From contig NZ_LUTP01000004.1 of assembly GCF_002111585.1 (NCBI RefSeq), positions 1-64,000 of the forward strand: a stretch of 64,000 nucleotides of DNA. The letters are read 5' to 3'. Position 1 is the first letter of the stretch; each line of letters begins with the position of its first letter. Under the pieces are notes generated by a model. The model was given only the letters and a program-made list of their open reading frames with translations, ran no database searches and was not told the origin of the DNA. Below are positions 32,701-43,162 of the stretch, in pieces. Position numbers and translations under genes: made by a program. Source of the DNA: Lonsdalea iberica (lineage in GTDB: Bacteria; Pseudomonadota; Gammaproteobacteria; Enterobacterales; Enterobacteriaceae).

Positions 32701-32831
32701 TTAAAATCAATAAGATGCTTGCTCCATCTGTTCTCGAAAACAGCGTTGTATGCTTTGTCACCAACGCCAAAGCCGTTTGTTAAAAAGGGATTGACGCGTT
32801 ATCAGGGGCGCAGTAATATGCGCCCCGCATT

Positions 32832-32908
<77 letters not shown>

Positions 32909-32945
32909 ATTCCAAGGAGACAATACCCGGTTGTCTTCATCAAGA

Positions 32946-32972
32946 AACCCGCTTACTACAGCGGGTTTTTTT
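32946..32972 (+). terminator. Terminator after tRNA-Pro
   Basis: An 8-bp stem AACCCGCT/AGCGGGTT with a 6-nt loop is followed by a T-run. Confidence 0.88.
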
Positions 32973-33118
32973 GTTTTTATCTCTTCTGAACATAGATTTT
33001 TCCTGTCTCATTTCACCGTCCCCGTCGATTTTAGTGCAATACCGGCACAGGCTCAGGGGAGGCAATAGGCAACCCCCGCGATTTCTGCCAAAATGCCAGC
33101 CGTCTTTTTTAACCGAGA

Positions 33119-34093
33119 ATGTCCGACGTTTTTATGAGCCAGATAAAAGACGCGCTAGAAAACCGGCAAACGGAAATTTATTTTTTGACCATGATCGCAG
33201 CGGCGGTCGTGGCTGTCTGCTGGCCGACGGTGTCGGGCGTGGTAGCGGTTCTCAATCCGGCCCTGGCGTTCATGTTGTTTGTCACGTTTTTATCGCTGCC
33301 GCTGCGGGAGATGCTTCGCGCATTTCGCCATGTGCGTTTCCTGTTGGCCCTGTTTATCGCCAATTTTGTCGCGATACCTGCGCTAGTGGCGTGGTTGTTG
33401 ATGCTCTTTCCCCTGCCGCCGGTGGTGGCCTATGGCGTCGCTATGGTGTTGTTGTGTCCCTGCATCGACTATGTCGTGACGTTTTGTCAGCAGGGACAGG
33501 CGGATTCCCGTTTGCTGCTAGCCGCGACGCCGCTGTTGCTGCTCTTGCAAATGCTGCTGTTGCCGCTTTATTTAAGCCAGTTATTCGATACGGCGCAGGT
33601 GGTTAACTTCGAGCCTTTCCTGCATGCTTTTATCACCATGATTGCGATCCCGCTGCTGTTGGCTTTGGTTTTTCAACGTTGGAGTGAGACGACATCTGCA
33701 GGGCAGGTTATGACGAACTGGCTCGGATGTCTTCCCGTGCCGGCGACGGCGCTGGTGCTGGCGGTGATCACGGCGTTTATTGCACCGCAGCTAGCCCAGT
33801 CGCGAGGTACAGCGCTGGCGGTGTTGCCTGTTTATCTTTTGTTTTCTGTGCTCGCACCTCTGGCGGGCTGGTGCGTTGCGCGGCTTTTGAAGCTGGATGC
33901 GGCGGCGGGAAGGGGCGTAATGTTTAGCGCGGCGACGCGAAATTCGCTGGTGATTTTGCCGCTGGCGCTGGCGGTTCCAGGGGCGTTACCGCTGATGCCT
34001 GTCGTGGTGGTGACGCAGACGCTGGTCGAGCTGATTGCCGAATTGATTTACGTTCGTTGGGCCCCGCGCCTGCGCTTTCACGCAGGCAAGTAA
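33119..34093 (+). CDS. Bile acid:sodium symporter (BASS) family permease
   Basis: A 324-aa integral membrane protein with about ten hydrophobic segments. The pattern resembles arsenite (ACR3-like) and BASS transporters: [18 protein letters not shown] in the middle, and [19 protein letters not shown] near the C-terminus, where BASS proteins have a discontinuous helix. The substrate cannot be told from sequence. The start could instead be the ATG at 33134; neither has a strong RBS. It stands alone between tRNA-Pro and yhiN, a place with no such gene in E. coli, so it may be an insertion next to the tRNA. Confidence 0.8.
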   Translation: MSDVFMSQIKDALENRQTEIYFLTMIAAAVVAVCWPTVSGVVAVLNPALAFMLFVTFLSLPLREMLRAFRHVRFLLALFIANFVAIPALVAWLLMLFPLPPVVAYGVAMVLLCPCIDYVVTFCQQGQADSRLLLAATPLLLLLQMLLLPLYLSQLFDTAQVVNFEPFLHAFITMIAIPLLLALVFQRWSETTSAGQVMTNWLGCLPVPATALVLAVITAFIAPQLAQSRGTALAVLPVYLLFSVLAPLAGWCVARLLKLDAAAGRGVMFSAATRNSLVILPLALAVPGALPLMPVVVVTQTLVELIAELIYVRWAPRLRFHAGK

Positions 34094-34097
34094 GACG

Positions 34098-35300
34098 TTA
34101 TTTGCCCAGTGCCTGAGCGCAAGCCCAGGCCGAGCTCCAGGCCCATTGGAAGTTGTAACCGCCGAGCCAGCCAGTGACGTCCACGACTTCGCCGATAAAG
34201 TACAGTCCAGGCACCTTGCTAGCTTCCAGCGTCTTTGATGAAAGCTCGTGGGTATCGACTCCGCCCAGCGTCACTTCTGCCGTGCGGTAGCCTTCGGTGC
34301 CGTTAGGCTGTACCCGCCATTGCTGTAACGTGTTCTCTACCTGAGTTTGCTGTGGTTTTTGCATCTGTTTAAGCGTGACATCCGGTAACTGTCCCAGCGC
34401 CTGGAGACACTCCACTAGACGCTTGGGCAACCACTGCGCCAGCGTATTTTTCAGACTTTGATTGGGATGGGCGAGGCGTTCTGCATCGAGCAGTGCGGTC
34501 AGATCCTGGTCGGGCAGCAGATTAATGGTGACGAATTCGCCCGGCTGCCAGTAGCTGGAAAGCTGAAGTACTGCCGGGCCGGACAGGCCGCGATGGGTGA
34601 ATAGGATATTCTCGCGGAAGGTTAAGCCGTTTTCCGCTTCGATCAGCGACGGCACAGAGACGCCGGACAGCGTCTGCAACTGTTCCAGCAGCGGTTTGTG
34701 CAAGGTGAAGGGCACCAGCGCAGCGCGGGTGGGCAGTACGTTGATGGAAAACTGCTGGGCAAGCTGATAACCGAAGGGCGTGGCGCCAAGTCCGGGCATC
34801 GACAGGCCACCTGTCGCTATCACCAGCTCCGGGCTCTGAATCACACCGTTATTCAAGCGGATCGTAAACACATCGCCTTTTTCCACCTCCAGCACTTCGC
34901 TGCGCAAACGTAGCGTGACCTGGCCTTGCTCACACTCTTTTAGCAGCATATCCGTGATTTGCTGGGCGGAGTCGTCGCAGAACAATTGCCCGAGTGTCTT
35001 TTCGTGATAGGCGATGCCGTGGCGGTTAACCAGATCGATAAAGTCCCATTGGGTGTAGCGCGCCAGAGCGGACTTGCAGAAATGCGGATTTTGAGACAGG
35101 TAAGCGCCGGGTTCTGCGTAGAGATTGGTGAAATTGCAGCGACCGCCGCCGGACATCAAAATCTTGCGGCCCGGCTTTTTACCATTGTCCAACAGCAGTA
35201 CCCGTAGGCCTCTCTGTCCTGCCTGCGCCGCGCAGAAAAGTCCTGCCGCGCCTGCGCCAATTACAACCACATCATACTGTTCCACTTGTTTTGCTCCCAC
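34098..35300 (-). CDS. yhiN: BaiN/HI0933-family flavoprotein YhiN
   Basis: A 400-aa predicted NAD(P)/FAD-dependent oxidoreductase. The FAD-binding dinucleotide fold GAGAAGLFCAAQAGQRG lies at 16-32. GRKILMSGGGRCNFTN follows at about 44-59, and the C-terminal YFIGEVVDVTGWLGGYN block is the family signature. The physiological substrate is unknown. It is divergent from pitA, as in E. coli. Confidence 0.93.
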   Translation of the reverse strand: MGAKQVEQYDVVVIGAGAAGLFCAAQAGQRGLRVLLLDNGKKPGRKILMSGGGRCNFTNLYAEPGAYLSQNPHFCKSALARYTQWDFIDLVNRHGIAYHEKTLGQLFCDDSAQQITDMLLKECEQGQVTLRLRSEVLEVEKGDVFTIRLNNGVIQSPELVIATGGLSMPGLGATPFGYQLAQQFSINVLPTRAALVPFTLHKPLLEQLQTLSGVSVPSLIEAENGLTFRENILFTHRGLSGPAVLQLSSYWQPGEFVTINLLPDQDLTALLDAERLAHPNQSLKNTLAQWLPKRLVECLQALGQLPDVTLKQMQKPQQTQVENTLQQWRVQPNGTEGYRTAEVTLGGVDTHELSSKTLEASKVPGLYFIGEVVDVTGWLGGYNFQWAWSSAWACAQALGK

Positions 35301-35559
35301 GCAATTCGTCAGGTTTCGGCCTGCGGCCGAATTGCCGTTCAGGGCGGCAGATTGTAGTGAACGCCCTGTGATCTGACCAGTGTTACAAATTGCAGAATTT
35401 CGTAATAAGGTCCAATTGTCTGATTTTTATTGAATAAATTATTATCCGAAGGATGATTGGGTTAAAATAAGTCAAAATAATGTCAGATTTTCCTTTTCCC
35501 AAGCCCCGCTTGTCGCCGATAATGCGCCGCGTTGATGACCACGATATGGCCTAACGCTT

Positions 35560-37065
35560 ATGCTACATTTATTTGCCGGAATTGATTTCCACACCGGTCT
35601 GATGTTGATTTTGGCTTTGCTGTTTGTATTGTTTTACGAAGCCATTAACGGCTTTCACGATACTGCCAATGCTGTTGCTACCGTTATTTATACTCGTGCC
35701 ATGCGCGCCCAGCTCGCTGTGGTGATGGCGGGAATATTTAACTTCCTTGGGGTACTTCTGGGCGGATTAAGTGTGGCTTACGCCATCGTCCACCTGCTGC
35801 CTACCGATCTGTTGCTGAACGTCAGCTCCGCTCACGGCCTGGCTATGGTCTTTTCCATGCTGTTGGCTGCGATCATCTGGAACTTGGGTACCTGGTACTT
35901 CGGGTTGCCAGCGTCTAGTTCTCATACCCTGATCGGCTCTATTATCGGTATCGGTTTGACCAACGCACTGCTGACGAATACGTCGGTCGTGGATGCGCTC
36001 AATATCCCGAAGATGGTCAGCATTTTTCTGTCGCTGATCCTGTCTCCGATAGTGGGCATGATCATCGCCGGAGTCATGGTGTTCCTGCTGCGTCGTTACT
36101 GGAGCAACACCAAGAAAAGAAAACGGGTTCATCTCACGCCGGCTGAGCGCGAGAAACAGGATGGCAAGCGCAAACCGCCGTTCTGGACGCGTACGGCCTT
36201 GATCCTGTCCGCCGTCGGCGTCAGCTTTTCTCACGGCGCCAACGATGGTCAGAAAGGTATCGGTCTGATTATGTTGGTGTTGATTGGCGTCGCGCCCGCA
36301 GGCTTCGTGCTGAACATGAATGCGTCGGGTTATGACATCAGTCGAACTCGTGATGCGATAGTCAATCTGCAGGGGTACTACCATTCTCACGGCGAAGCGC
36401 TGAAGCATGTAGTTGATTTGTCCCCGCCGATGCTACCCGCGCCGGAAAAAACCATTCCTGTCGAGGGTAAGCCGGACTTCCATTGCGATAGCTCGCGCGT
36501 CATGCTGGCCATCGACCACTCTTTAGGCCTGCTGAACAACCTGAAAGACTACAGCGAGTTGTCCAGCGACGACCGTGGTCAGGTTCGCCGTCTGCTGATG
36601 TGTATTTCCGACACCATGGACCGCGTCATCAAGCTGCCGGAAACGAACAGCGAAGACAAACGTCTGCTGACCAATCTGCGTACCGATTTGCTGCATACCG
36701 TAGAGTATGCGCCGCTGTGGATCATCGTAGCCGTGGCGTTGGCTCTGTCTCTCGGAACCATGGTGGGGTGGAAGCGTGTTGCCGTCACTATCGGTGAGAA
36801 GATCGGTAAGAAAGGGATGACCTATGCTCAGGGGGTCTCGGCTCAGGTCACGGCCGCGCTCTCGATTGGGGTCGCCAGCTATACCGGTATGCCGGTGTCC
36901 ACCACGCATGTGCTCTCCTCCGCGGTAGCGGGGACGATGATCGTAGATGGCGGCGGCGTGCAGAGTAAAACGGTGAAAAGCATCCTGCTGGCCTGGATCT
37001 TTACGCTGCCGGTATCGCTGGTACTGTCCGGCGTATTGTACTGGTTGACGCTGAAGCTGATTTAA
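35560..37065 (+). CDS. pitA: Low-affinity inorganic phosphate transporter PitA
   Basis: A proton symporter for metal-phosphate complexes (also a route for zinc and tellurite in E. coli), 501 aa. Two PD001131-type repeats are clear: [18 protein letters not shown] near the N-terminus and the matching [15 protein letters not shown] in the middle. A long cytoplasmic loop lies at roughly 250-390. The start is chosen on length (499 aa in E. coli). About 250 nt upstream hold no gene and no PHO-box that I can defend. Confidence 0.97.
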   Translation: MLHLFAGIDFHTGLMLILALLFVLFYEAINGFHDTANAVATVIYTRAMRAQLAVVMAGIFNFLGVLLGGLSVAYAIVHLLPTDLLLNVSSAHGLAMVFSMLLAAIIWNLGTWYFGLPASSSHTLIGSIIGIGLTNALLTNTSVVDALNIPKMVSIFLSLILSPIVGMIIAGVMVFLLRRYWSNTKKRKRVHLTPAEREKQDGKRKPPFWTRTALILSAVGVSFSHGANDGQKGIGLIMLVLIGVAPAGFVLNMNASGYDISRTRDAIVNLQGYYHSHGEALKHVVDLSPPMLPAPEKTIPVEGKPDFHCDSSRVMLAIDHSLGLLNNLKDYSELSSDDRGQVRRLLMCISDTMDRVIKLPETNSEDKRLLTNLRTDLLHTVEYAPLWIIVAVALALSLGTMVGWKRVAVTIGEKIGKKGMTYAQGVSAQVTAALSIGVASYTGMPVSTTHVLSSAVAGTMIVDGGGVQSKTVKSILLAWIFTLPVSLVLSGVLYWLTLKLI

Positions 37066-37094
37066 GGCCGCGCGACGACAGCAAGACGTACGAT

Positions 37095-37122
37095 AAAAAG
37101 GCGACCTCAGGTCGCCTTTTTT
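37095..37122 (+). terminator. Bidirectional terminator between pitA and uspB
   Basis: A 12-bp stem AAAAAGGCGACC/GGTCGCCTTTTT with a 3-nt loop serves the convergent pitA and uspB. Confidence 0.9.
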
Positions 37123-37176
37123 ATGGACGCAGTTCGAGAAAATCTCGTTCGCCGTGGCCCTGAATCGGTAGCGTCT

Positions 37177-37515
37177 TTAGTGCCAGACGAGCATGGCGAT
37201 AAGGCTTACCACGACTAATCCGCACAACGCGGAAGTCAGCAGGAACTGTCCACGAACACGTTCGCAGCGACGGATGAACTCGGGGTCGTGATGATCCAGA
37301 TAGCGCTGGCTGTATATGTAACGCACGAGTCTTAGTTGCTTGCTGGGTTGGCCGTGAGCGGTGAAGAAGCCGCGTCCGTCCACGTACTGGTACAGCAGCG
37401 GATCGCAGTCTCGCAATACCAGCAGCAGCACTCGCAAAGAAGAGTAATAACGCGCCATATTGATGACGCAAATGATGCATAAAGCCCAGAAAAGCGCAAA
37501 CGTGCTAATAACCAT
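37177..37515 (-). CDS. uspB: Universal stress protein UspB
   Basis: A 112-aa inner-membrane protein, induced by RpoS in stationary phase and needed for ethanol tolerance in E. coli. Hydrophobic segments lie at 3-22 and about 91-111, with a soluble middle ([19 protein letters not shown]). It lies between pitA and uspA in opposite orientation to both, as in E. coli. Confidence 0.96.
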   Translation of the reverse strand: MVISTFALFWALCIICVINMARYYSSLRVLLLVLRDCDPLLYQYVDGRGFFTAHGQPSKQLRLVRYIYSQRYLDHHDPEFIRRCERVRGQFLLTSALCGLVVVSLIAMLVWH

Positions 37516-38106
37516 GCTCCCCTCCCGCTTAGCTATCCGGCAGGTGTTTATACGTCACGAATCTCCGTCGTTTACACCTGTGGATAGTCATCCCAAATAT
37601 CATGTATGCGATGTTTCCGTGCGGCCCGAACGTTGCGTATCAAGGCGCGGTCTGCGGATAATGTCTACTGCTGGCGGCATTCTTCTTCTCCGCGCGGGGT
37701 CAACGACGCGGGATTATTTTCATTGTAGAAGACCGTTTCATTTTTTTACTATAACGCCGTTAAGGTCTCTTAGACATGCTAATGTGATGAAAAATTGGCA
37801 GGATCCCCCGGTCATCCCCGCCAGTCCTATAAGCCTTATCGCGTGCGATCTTTAGCTATACTTATGCGTTCACGCGATTTTTCGTCGGCGAAGCGGCTTA
37901 TCGGCGTACACTGACGTTAACTTCAAAATAGGGAGGCGTGGTGATGGGTTCCGTGACTACAGCTAACCGCCACTCTACGGCGTTGTGATCTGCTAAACAT
38001 CTCCCTTTCGATGGCGAGTGTTATGATGCAGATCGCCAGTAAGTATCAGTTTGGCAGGAGAAAACACTGCTGACCCATTCATTAGTCTTTATGGAAGGAG
38101 CTTATT
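37516..38106. promoter_or_regulatory. uspB/uspA divergent intergenic region
   Basis: About 590 nt with no gene that I can support; the short frames here have no homology. A strong RBS (GGAAGGAG) precedes uspA at about 38093-38100. No CRP, FadR or RpoS element is clear enough to call. Confidence 0.5.
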
Positions 38107-38544
38107 ATGGCTTACAAACACATTCTTATTGCCGTCGATCTGTCGCCAGAAAGCAAAATGCTGGTCGACAAGGCTGTCTCAATGGCCAAGCCGTATAATG
38201 CCAAGGTTTCCCTGATTCATGTCGACGTCAACTACTCCGATCTCTACACCGGGTTGATTGATGTCAACCTCGGCGATATGCAGCAGCGTATCTCTGAAGA
38301 GACGCAAAATGCCTTGAAAGACCTGTCGCAAAACGCGGGATATCCGATTGCGGAAACGCTGAGCGGGAGCGGCGATTTGGGCCAGGTGCTGTTGGATGCT
38401 ATTCATAAGTACGATGTCGATTTGGTCATGTGCGGACACCATCAGGACTTCTGGAGCAAGCTGATGTCCTCCGCGCGTCAGCTGATCAATACCATCCATG
38501 TCGATATGCTGATTGTCCCGCTGCAGGATGACGACGAAGTTTAA
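38107..38544 (+). CDS. uspA: Universal stress protein A
   Basis: A cytoplasmic 145-aa UspA-fold protein induced by growth arrest, DNA damage and ppGpp. The N-terminus [21 protein letters not shown] is typical. The C-terminal region lacks the GxxG(9x)G(S/T) ATP-binding motif and instead reads [18 protein letters not shown], as in true non-ATP-binding UspA proteins. Its neighbour uspB and pitA keep E. coli order; dtpB, which follows in E. coli, is absent. Confidence 0.97.
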   Translation: MAYKHILIAVDLSPESKMLVDKAVSMAKPYNAKVSLIHVDVNYSDLYTGLIDVNLGDMQQRISEETQNALKDLSQNAGYPIAETLSGSGDLGQVLLDAIHKYDVDLVMCGHHQDFWSKLMSSARQLINTIHVDMLIVPLQDDDEV

Positions 38545-39179
38545 CGTGGGGCCGCCCGCCGCTTAAGAAACAGGGTGGCGGGTGCGGCCTGAAGTCTTTC
38601 CTAACCTTGTGCTTTCCGCTTTGCTGCTCCTCTTTTCTCCCCTACTGTCGTTGGACGAATCAACGCTGTTGCGTGGTATTCGCAGCCTTAGGCGGGACCG
38701 TTTCATTAATCATTACCTCATCACGTATCGCAGCCTGAAACACGGCGAACCGCTCGCACAGCAAGGGATACCATTTCCGGTACGATCTTCAGGCAGCCAA
38801 TGAAATTCCCAGCTTATTGACGTCAGCCTAGAATAAAGTTGAGCGAAATTAAGTGATGCAAAAATTCGTCTGGGTGAAAGGGTGACTGCTGAGACTTATT
38901 CAAAGGGATCTTTTCGTCATAAACGCGAGTTAATGCGGATGGAAGAAAAAATAAAAAAGCGGAGAGTGCGTCCGTTATTTTATTCGCCGTGGCGTTAGTT
39001 GGTCTGGCTTATTATCTTTATTGTCATGGCATAACATGATCAATGTCACATTTTTAAAAAGCAATCTACAGCAATTCCGCGACTGATTAGGGAAAGCTCG
39101 TCCTTGTTCTATATTCACTGGCATCGCTGCATAAAGGCGCGTTAGCATACAAATTATTACTTCGACACCGGTACGAATT
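38545..39179. other. Gene-free region between uspA and yidA
   Basis: About 635 nt. Just after uspA there is a G+C-rich imperfect hairpin (GGCCGC-CCGCC with GGCGGGTGCGGCC, about 38549-38586) that may act as its terminator, although a U-tract is lacking. The rest is AT-rich. Short frames (a 73-codon plus-strand frame at 38582) have no recognisable product. This is where E. coli synteny breaks. Confidence 0.45.
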
Positions 39180-39995
39180 ATGACAATCAAACTTATTGCG
39201 ATCGACATGGACGGCACGCTGCTGAACCCACAAAACGTCGTCTCTCCGGCGGTAAAAGCGGCGATCGCCGCCGCACGGGATAAAGGCGTGCACGTCGTTC
39301 TCGCGACCGGAAGGCCTTATATTGGCGTGAAGCGTTATCTGGAAGAATTGGGTTTATATCAGGACGATCATTTCTGCATCACCAACAATGGCGCGCTGGT
39401 TCAGAAAGCCGCCAGCGGCGAGTGCGTTGCAGAAACTACGCTGAATTTTGATGATTACCTCTATTGCGAAAAGTTGGCGCGCGATCTGAACGTTCATTTT
39501 CACGCGTTGGATTTTAATTATGTCTATACCGCCAATAAGGATATCGGTCGTTATACGGTGCATGAGGCTTTTCTCACTGGTATGCCTCTGCGGTACAGGG
39601 CCGTTGAAGAGATGGACCGTAGCCTGCATTTCCCTAAGCTCATGATGATCGATGAACCTTCGTTGTTAGATGAGGCCATTAAAAAAGTGCCGGCGGAGGT
39701 TTTCGAACGCTACACCATAATGAAAAGTGCTGATTTTTATCTGGAAATTCTGAATAAACGCGTCAATAAGGGCACTGGCGTCAAGATGCTGGCGGAACAC
39801 CTGAATCTTGGGCGTGATGAAATCATGTCGCTGGGCGACCAGGAAAATGATCTCGCGATGCTGGATTATGCGGGGCTTGGCGTAGCAATGGGTAACGCAA
39901 TTGAAAAGGTGAAAGCAGCCAGTCAGTTCGTCACCAAAACCAATCAGGAAGACGGTGTGGCTTATGCCATCGAGAAGTTTGTCTTGAAGGGATAA
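39180..39995 (+). CDS. yidA: Sugar-phosphatase YidA
   Basis: A Cof-type HAD phosphatase of 271 aa active on sugar phosphates in E. coli. Motif I DMDGTLL has the nucleophile Asp9 and the acid Asp11. Motif II is ATGR, motif III is the Lys in NKGTGVKML, and motif IV is GDQENDLAML. The IIB cap domain lies between motifs II and III. It stands alone here; in E. coli it neighbours yidB and gyrB. Confidence 0.94.
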   Translation: MTIKLIAIDMDGTLLNPQNVVSPAVKAAIAAARDKGVHVVLATGRPYIGVKRYLEELGLYQDDHFCITNNGALVQKAASGECVAETTLNFDDYLYCEKLARDLNVHFHALDFNYVYTANKDIGRYTVHEAFLTGMPLRYRAVEEMDRSLHFPKLMMIDEPSLLDEAIKKVPAEVFERYTIMKSADFYLEILNKRVNKGTGVKMLAEHLNLGRDEIMSLGDQENDLAMLDYAGLGVAMGNAIEKVKAASQFVTKTNQEDGVAYAIEKFVLKG

Positions 39996-40021
39996 TGCGA
40001 GGCGGCTTAGTTTCGTCACGG

Positions 40022-40056
40022 CCCCGATTTATCCGGCTGAGACGGATAAACCGGGC
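40022..40056. terminator. Hairpin between convergent yidA and the DUF1471 gene
   Basis: Arms TTTATCCG/CGGATAAA (40028-40035 with 40043-40050) are extended by CCCG/CGGG across one mismatch. No long U-tract follows, so termination is likely but not certain. Confidence 0.5.
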
Positions 40057-40075
40057 ATGAAGTTCAGCTGCGGGC

Positions 40076-40333
40076 CTATTTATAGAAGTTTGCAGTTCCG
40101 TGCAACACCTGGTCGCCGGTGGTTTTGGTGATGGTGTAAGCCTTCGCACCGGCTTTATCAGCTTTGGCCGAGAGTTTGTGCTGAAGCGTCGTTAAGTCTT
40201 TGCCGGTATCAGAGGCTTCGCCGATTTTTTCCATATTTTGCGCCTGTAGCACGCTGATATATTGGGCCGCATACGAGCCAAAAGAGAGGGTGGAAAGTAC
40301 GACAGCTGCAACGATAATTTTAACGTTTTTCAT
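40076..40333 (-). CDS. Periplasmic DUF1471 (YdgH/BhsA/McbA-like) protein
   Basis: An 85-aa protein with a cleavable signal peptide (MKNVKIIVAAVVLSTLSFGSYA), leaving a mature domain of about 63 residues. The mature part keeps the DUF1471 pattern of an N-terminal strand, a long helix (TTLQHKLSAKADKAGAKAYTI) and a C-terminal GTANFYK. Members such as BhsA and YhcN respond to acid, peroxide or copper stress and affect biofilm formation. Which paralogue this is cannot be told. Confidence 0.85.
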   Translation of the reverse strand: MKNVKIIVAAVVLSTLSFGSYAAQYISVLQAQNMEKIGEASDTGKDLTTLQHKLSAKADKAGAKAYTITKTTGDQVLHGTANFYK

Positions 40334-40566
40334 AGTCTTATACCTTCTATATCAATAACGAAAAGAAATGGCGCATTCTTCTGTGGCAAAACGCCCGCTT
40401 TGTTGGTACGACAATAAACCGTCATCAGTGCGACTATCTTCCTCCGGTTTTAACGAGAAGAAAGTCAGGTACTGTAAATAACGATTTGTTTTATCTATTT
40501 AATTTTTATTTTCCGGATAGATTTTTATTATAGGTTAATAATCGATACACCTTGTGGAATTTTACG

Positions 40567-41862
40567 ATGAATGAAGAATTTCAATTAACCTCGGGTTCCG
40601 TTTCTCATCAGCTCACGAACGTCAATATTTGGACATGCGATGGTCGATGGGTGCTGTACGACGTCAGACCAACGGGTTCTTCATTTACCGGCCGTCGGGT
40701 TATGCGTGTGAACATTGAAACCCGACAGACGGAAGTCGTGTATGAGGCGAGAGAAAATGCGTGTGTCGGTGTGATCACCGGTAGCCCCGCATTACCTCAA
40801 CGCTATGTCTTTATCCACGGTCCGGAACGTCCGGATGACGATTGGCACTATGATTTCCATCATCGTCGCGGTGTTATCGTCGCCGACGACAAACGTGATC
40901 AGGCCGTTACGCTGGATGCATTGTCGATCACGCCCCCCTATGTTGCTGGCGCGCTGCGCGGCGGGACACATGTCCACGTCTTCAGCCCTGATGGAACGCG
41001 TTTGAGCTTCACCTACAACGATCACGTCCTGCACGAGCGGGATCCGTCTCTCGACCTGCGCAACGTCGGGGTGGGTGTGCCGCTGCGCCCGGTCATCGTG
41101 CCGAAACATCACCCAAGAGAATATGACGGCAGCCATTACTGTGTTCTGGTCAGCCGTACCACGCCATATCCTCGCCCAGGCAGTGATGAAATTAACCGGG
41201 CCTATGAGGAGGGCTGGATCGGTGAAAGGGGGTATCTCCGGCCGGAAGGCTGTCGCCAGCGTTGGGCGTTGGCATTTATCGGCGATACGGTATCGACAAC
41301 AGGAACGCGGGTGCCGGAGGTATTCATCGTCGATCTGCCGGAGGCGCTCGAAGCCTATGCGCGGCCAGGATCTGAACCGCTTGCCGGGACCGCCGATACG
41401 CTGCCTTCGCCTCCGGCGGGCGTCACTCAACGACGTTTGACATTTAGCGGCGACAGACGATATCCCGGCGTGGTAAATCAGCCGCGTCATTGGTTGAGAT
41501 CCTCGCCGGATGGCAGCCAAATTGCGTTTTTGATGCGGGATGATGACGGTATTGTTCAGCTGTGGACGGTGTCGCCGAATGGCGGGGCTCCTAGTCAGGC
41601 GACGAATGGGTCCGATTCCATACAATCGGCCTTTACCTGGCATCCCAACGGACAATATCTGACTTTTGTCTGTGACAACAGCATTATGGTGTGTGACCTT
41701 TCTACGGGGCAATTATTCCGGCAAACGCCACGAAGTGCGGTGCCGCCGTCAGGGGATGCCGTCGTCTTTTCTCCCAGCGGCGAAGAGATTGCGTATTTGC
41801 GGGAGGTGGGTGGCGTGAATCAGATTTTCAAAGTCAGAGTGCAGCTTGAGGAAGCGGACTGA
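40567..41862 (+). CDS. yidR: YidR family protein (DUF3748, beta-propeller)
   Basis: A 431-aa protein with TolB-like repeated beta-strand units: FSPDGTRLSF, SSPDGSQIAFLM, WHPNGQYLTFV and FSPSGEEIAYL. Long stretches such as HYDFHHRRGVIV and LDLRNVGVG match E. coli YidR, which has no known function. There is no signal peptide. The ATG at 40567 is preferred over an upstream TTG. It carries an insert (about ERGYLRPEGCRQR) that E. coli YidR lacks. The yidR-yidQ-ibpA-ibpB grouping is conserved. Confidence 0.9.
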   Translation: MNEEFQLTSGSVSHQLTNVNIWTCDGRWVLYDVRPTGSSFTGRRVMRVNIETRQTEVVYEARENACVGVITGSPALPQRYVFIHGPERPDDDWHYDFHHRRGVIVADDKRDQAVTLDALSITPPYVAGALRGGTHVHVFSPDGTRLSFTYNDHVLHERDPSLDLRNVGVGVPLRPVIVPKHHPREYDGSHYCVLVSRTTPYPRPGSDEINRAYEEGWIGERGYLRPEGCRQRWALAFIGDTVSTTGTRVPEVFIVDLPEALEAYARPGSEPLAGTADTLPSPPAGVTQRRLTFSGDRRYPGVVNQPRHWLRSSPDGSQIAFLMRDDDGIVQLWTVSPNGGAPSQATNGSDSIQSAFTWHPNGQYLTFVCDNSIMVCDLSTGQLFRQTPRSAVPPSGDAVVFSPSGEEIAYLREVGGVNQIFKVRVQLEEAD

Positions 41863-41922
41863 ACGGAGCGCGCAGCCCCGGACGCAGTAGCCGAACTGAG
41901 CGTTCCCGCCTAACTTGCGACC

Positions 41923-42282
41923 TCAGCGTCGCGTTTGACTGGCAATCGCGGGCGTAGCAGGCGCTGTGCTGAAAGGGGCGTCGCTCTCACTGTCGCTGAC
42001 TCTGTCGTGCAAGGATTTGTCGGATTTATCATCGGAATGATAATAGTCGTAGGGCAGCAGCAGCGTGTCCAACGCGGCAGAGAAGGGGATATCAATCGCG
42101 ACCAGGGGCATCATCGCCCAGCTGGTGTGGTCGTCTTCCAGCATGTCGATGCCCGCGCGGGTACCCGAGTAATAGCCCTGGTCGCCTCCCGTTCGTGTCA
42201 TCACACTGGAGCATCCGCTTAGGGCAACGACGATGCCAACGGCCAGAACGAAAGCAGATAAGACACTTTTCAATATGGTCAT
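41923..42282 (-). CDS. yidQ: YidQ/YceK-family lipoprotein
   Basis: A 119-aa protein. A lipoprotein signal (hydrophobic 6-22, lipobox ALSGC with Cys about residue 23) is followed by SSVMTRTGGDQGYYSGTRA and AALDTLLLPYDYY, the DUF1375 pattern. The true start is taken as the ATG at 42282, because the upstream extension has no signal-peptide character. The DnaA-box-like TTATCCACA at 42287-42295 overlaps its ribosome-binding region. The function is unknown. It is divergent from ibpA. Confidence 0.88.
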   Translation of the reverse strand: MTILKSVLSAFVLAVGIVVALSGCSSVMTRTGGDQGYYSGTRAGIDMLEDDHTSWAMMPLVAIDIPFSAALDTLLLPYDYYHSDDKSDKSLHDRVSDSESDAPFSTAPATPAIASQTRR

Positions 42283-42492
42283 AACGTTATCCACAGGGAG
42301 ACCGCTCCGCAAATTCTCTTGGGCCTGCATACCCACCAATTGTTATCGCGTTTGTGCTGTTATCGAAGTGCACAAATGATTGTACTGATTTTGGCAAAAT
42401 GTGCCTCGTTTAGTGTAGGCGATAACCGTTTCATCCGGGAGATCTTATTGGGTTAATTTCCACTCTTTCCGGCGAAAATCTTCATCGTCCCT

Positions 42493-42520
42493 CTTGAAAA
42501 AAAACGCGTGGCCGCCATAT
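42493..42520 (+). promoter_or_regulatory. Sigma-32 promoter of ibpAB
   Basis: CTTGAA (42493-42498) and a CCGCCATAT-like -10 ending at 42520 are about 14 nt apart, matching the heat-shock consensus CTTGAA-N13/14-CCCCATNT apart from one or two bases. It lies about 110 nt before ibpA. Confidence 0.75.
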
Positions 42521-42606
42521 GAATAGCAGAGCCGCAGAGAGACGTATGCCGACAGGGTATTTCTTTCCGGCAAGAGGCCTGTCCTGATGGAAGGCTGTCA
42601 TAAATA

Positions 42607-42626
42607 CCTCGCTGAAGCTTAGGAGG
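42607..42626 (+). promoter_or_regulatory. ROSE-type RNA thermometer at the ibpA RBS
   Basis: The SD is paired in a short stem: CCTC (42607-42610) with GAGG (42623-42626), and CT (42612-42613) with AG (42621-42622), leaving G42611 bulged. A bulged G opposite the SD is the ROSE hallmark. Heating should open it and allow translation, as known for E. coli ibpA. Confidence 0.8.
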
Positions 42627-42631
42627 CTATA

Positions 42632-43051
42632 ATGCGTAACCCTGATTTTTCTCCGCTGTACCGTTCCGCTATTGGTTTTGATCGTCTGTTAAATTTGCTG
42701 GAAGCTGGCCAAAGCCAGGGTAACGGCGGTTATCCCCCCTACAACGTCGAGCTTGTCGACGAGAATCAGTACCGCATCGCGATTGCCGTTGCCGGCTTTG
42801 CTGAAGACGAACTGGATATCACCGCGCACGATAACGTGCTGATCGTGAAAGGCGCCCACGGCGGCGAGGCTACCCCAGCCCCTCGCAATTACCTCTATCA
42901 GGGTATCGCCGAACGTAACTTCGAGCGCAAATTCCAGTTGGCCGAGCATATTCAGATTAAAGGCGCACACCTGGAAAACGGGCTGTTGTATATCGATCTG
43001 GAACGAATCATCCCTGAGACGTTGAAACCGCGTCGTATCGAAATCAAGTAA
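42632..43051 (+). CDS. ibpA: Small heat-shock protein IbpA
   Basis: An alpha-crystallin-domain chaperone of 139 aa that coats aggregating proteins for later rescue by DnaK/ClpB. The N-terminal [23 protein letters not shown] is typical of IbpA. The core domain spans about 35-125, and the C-terminal anchoring motif is a I-x-P-x-(T/L)-type RIIPETL. In E. coli, IbpA also binds ibp mRNA. It is first in the ibpAB operon, under a sigma-32 promoter and thermometer. Confidence 0.97.
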   Translation: MRNPDFSPLYRSAIGFDRLLNLLEAGQSQGNGGYPPYNVELVDENQYRIAIAVAGFAEDELDITAHDNVLIVKGAHGGEATPAPRNYLYQGIAERNFERKFQLAEHIQIKGAHLENGLLYIDLERIIPETLKPRRIEIK

Positions 43052-43162
43052 TAAACGGGTTAACCGTTGTTAGCACCGGCGAGAGATAATAACGTCTCGC
43101 CGTGACATGTGGCGCCTGCCGAATGGGGGCGCGCCGGAATGTTTGACGCTCCGGACGAATTT

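Noticed and set aside
38582-38803. 73-codon frame downstream of uspA
   Set aside because: It overlaps the likely uspA terminator, has no convincing RBS and no recognisable product.
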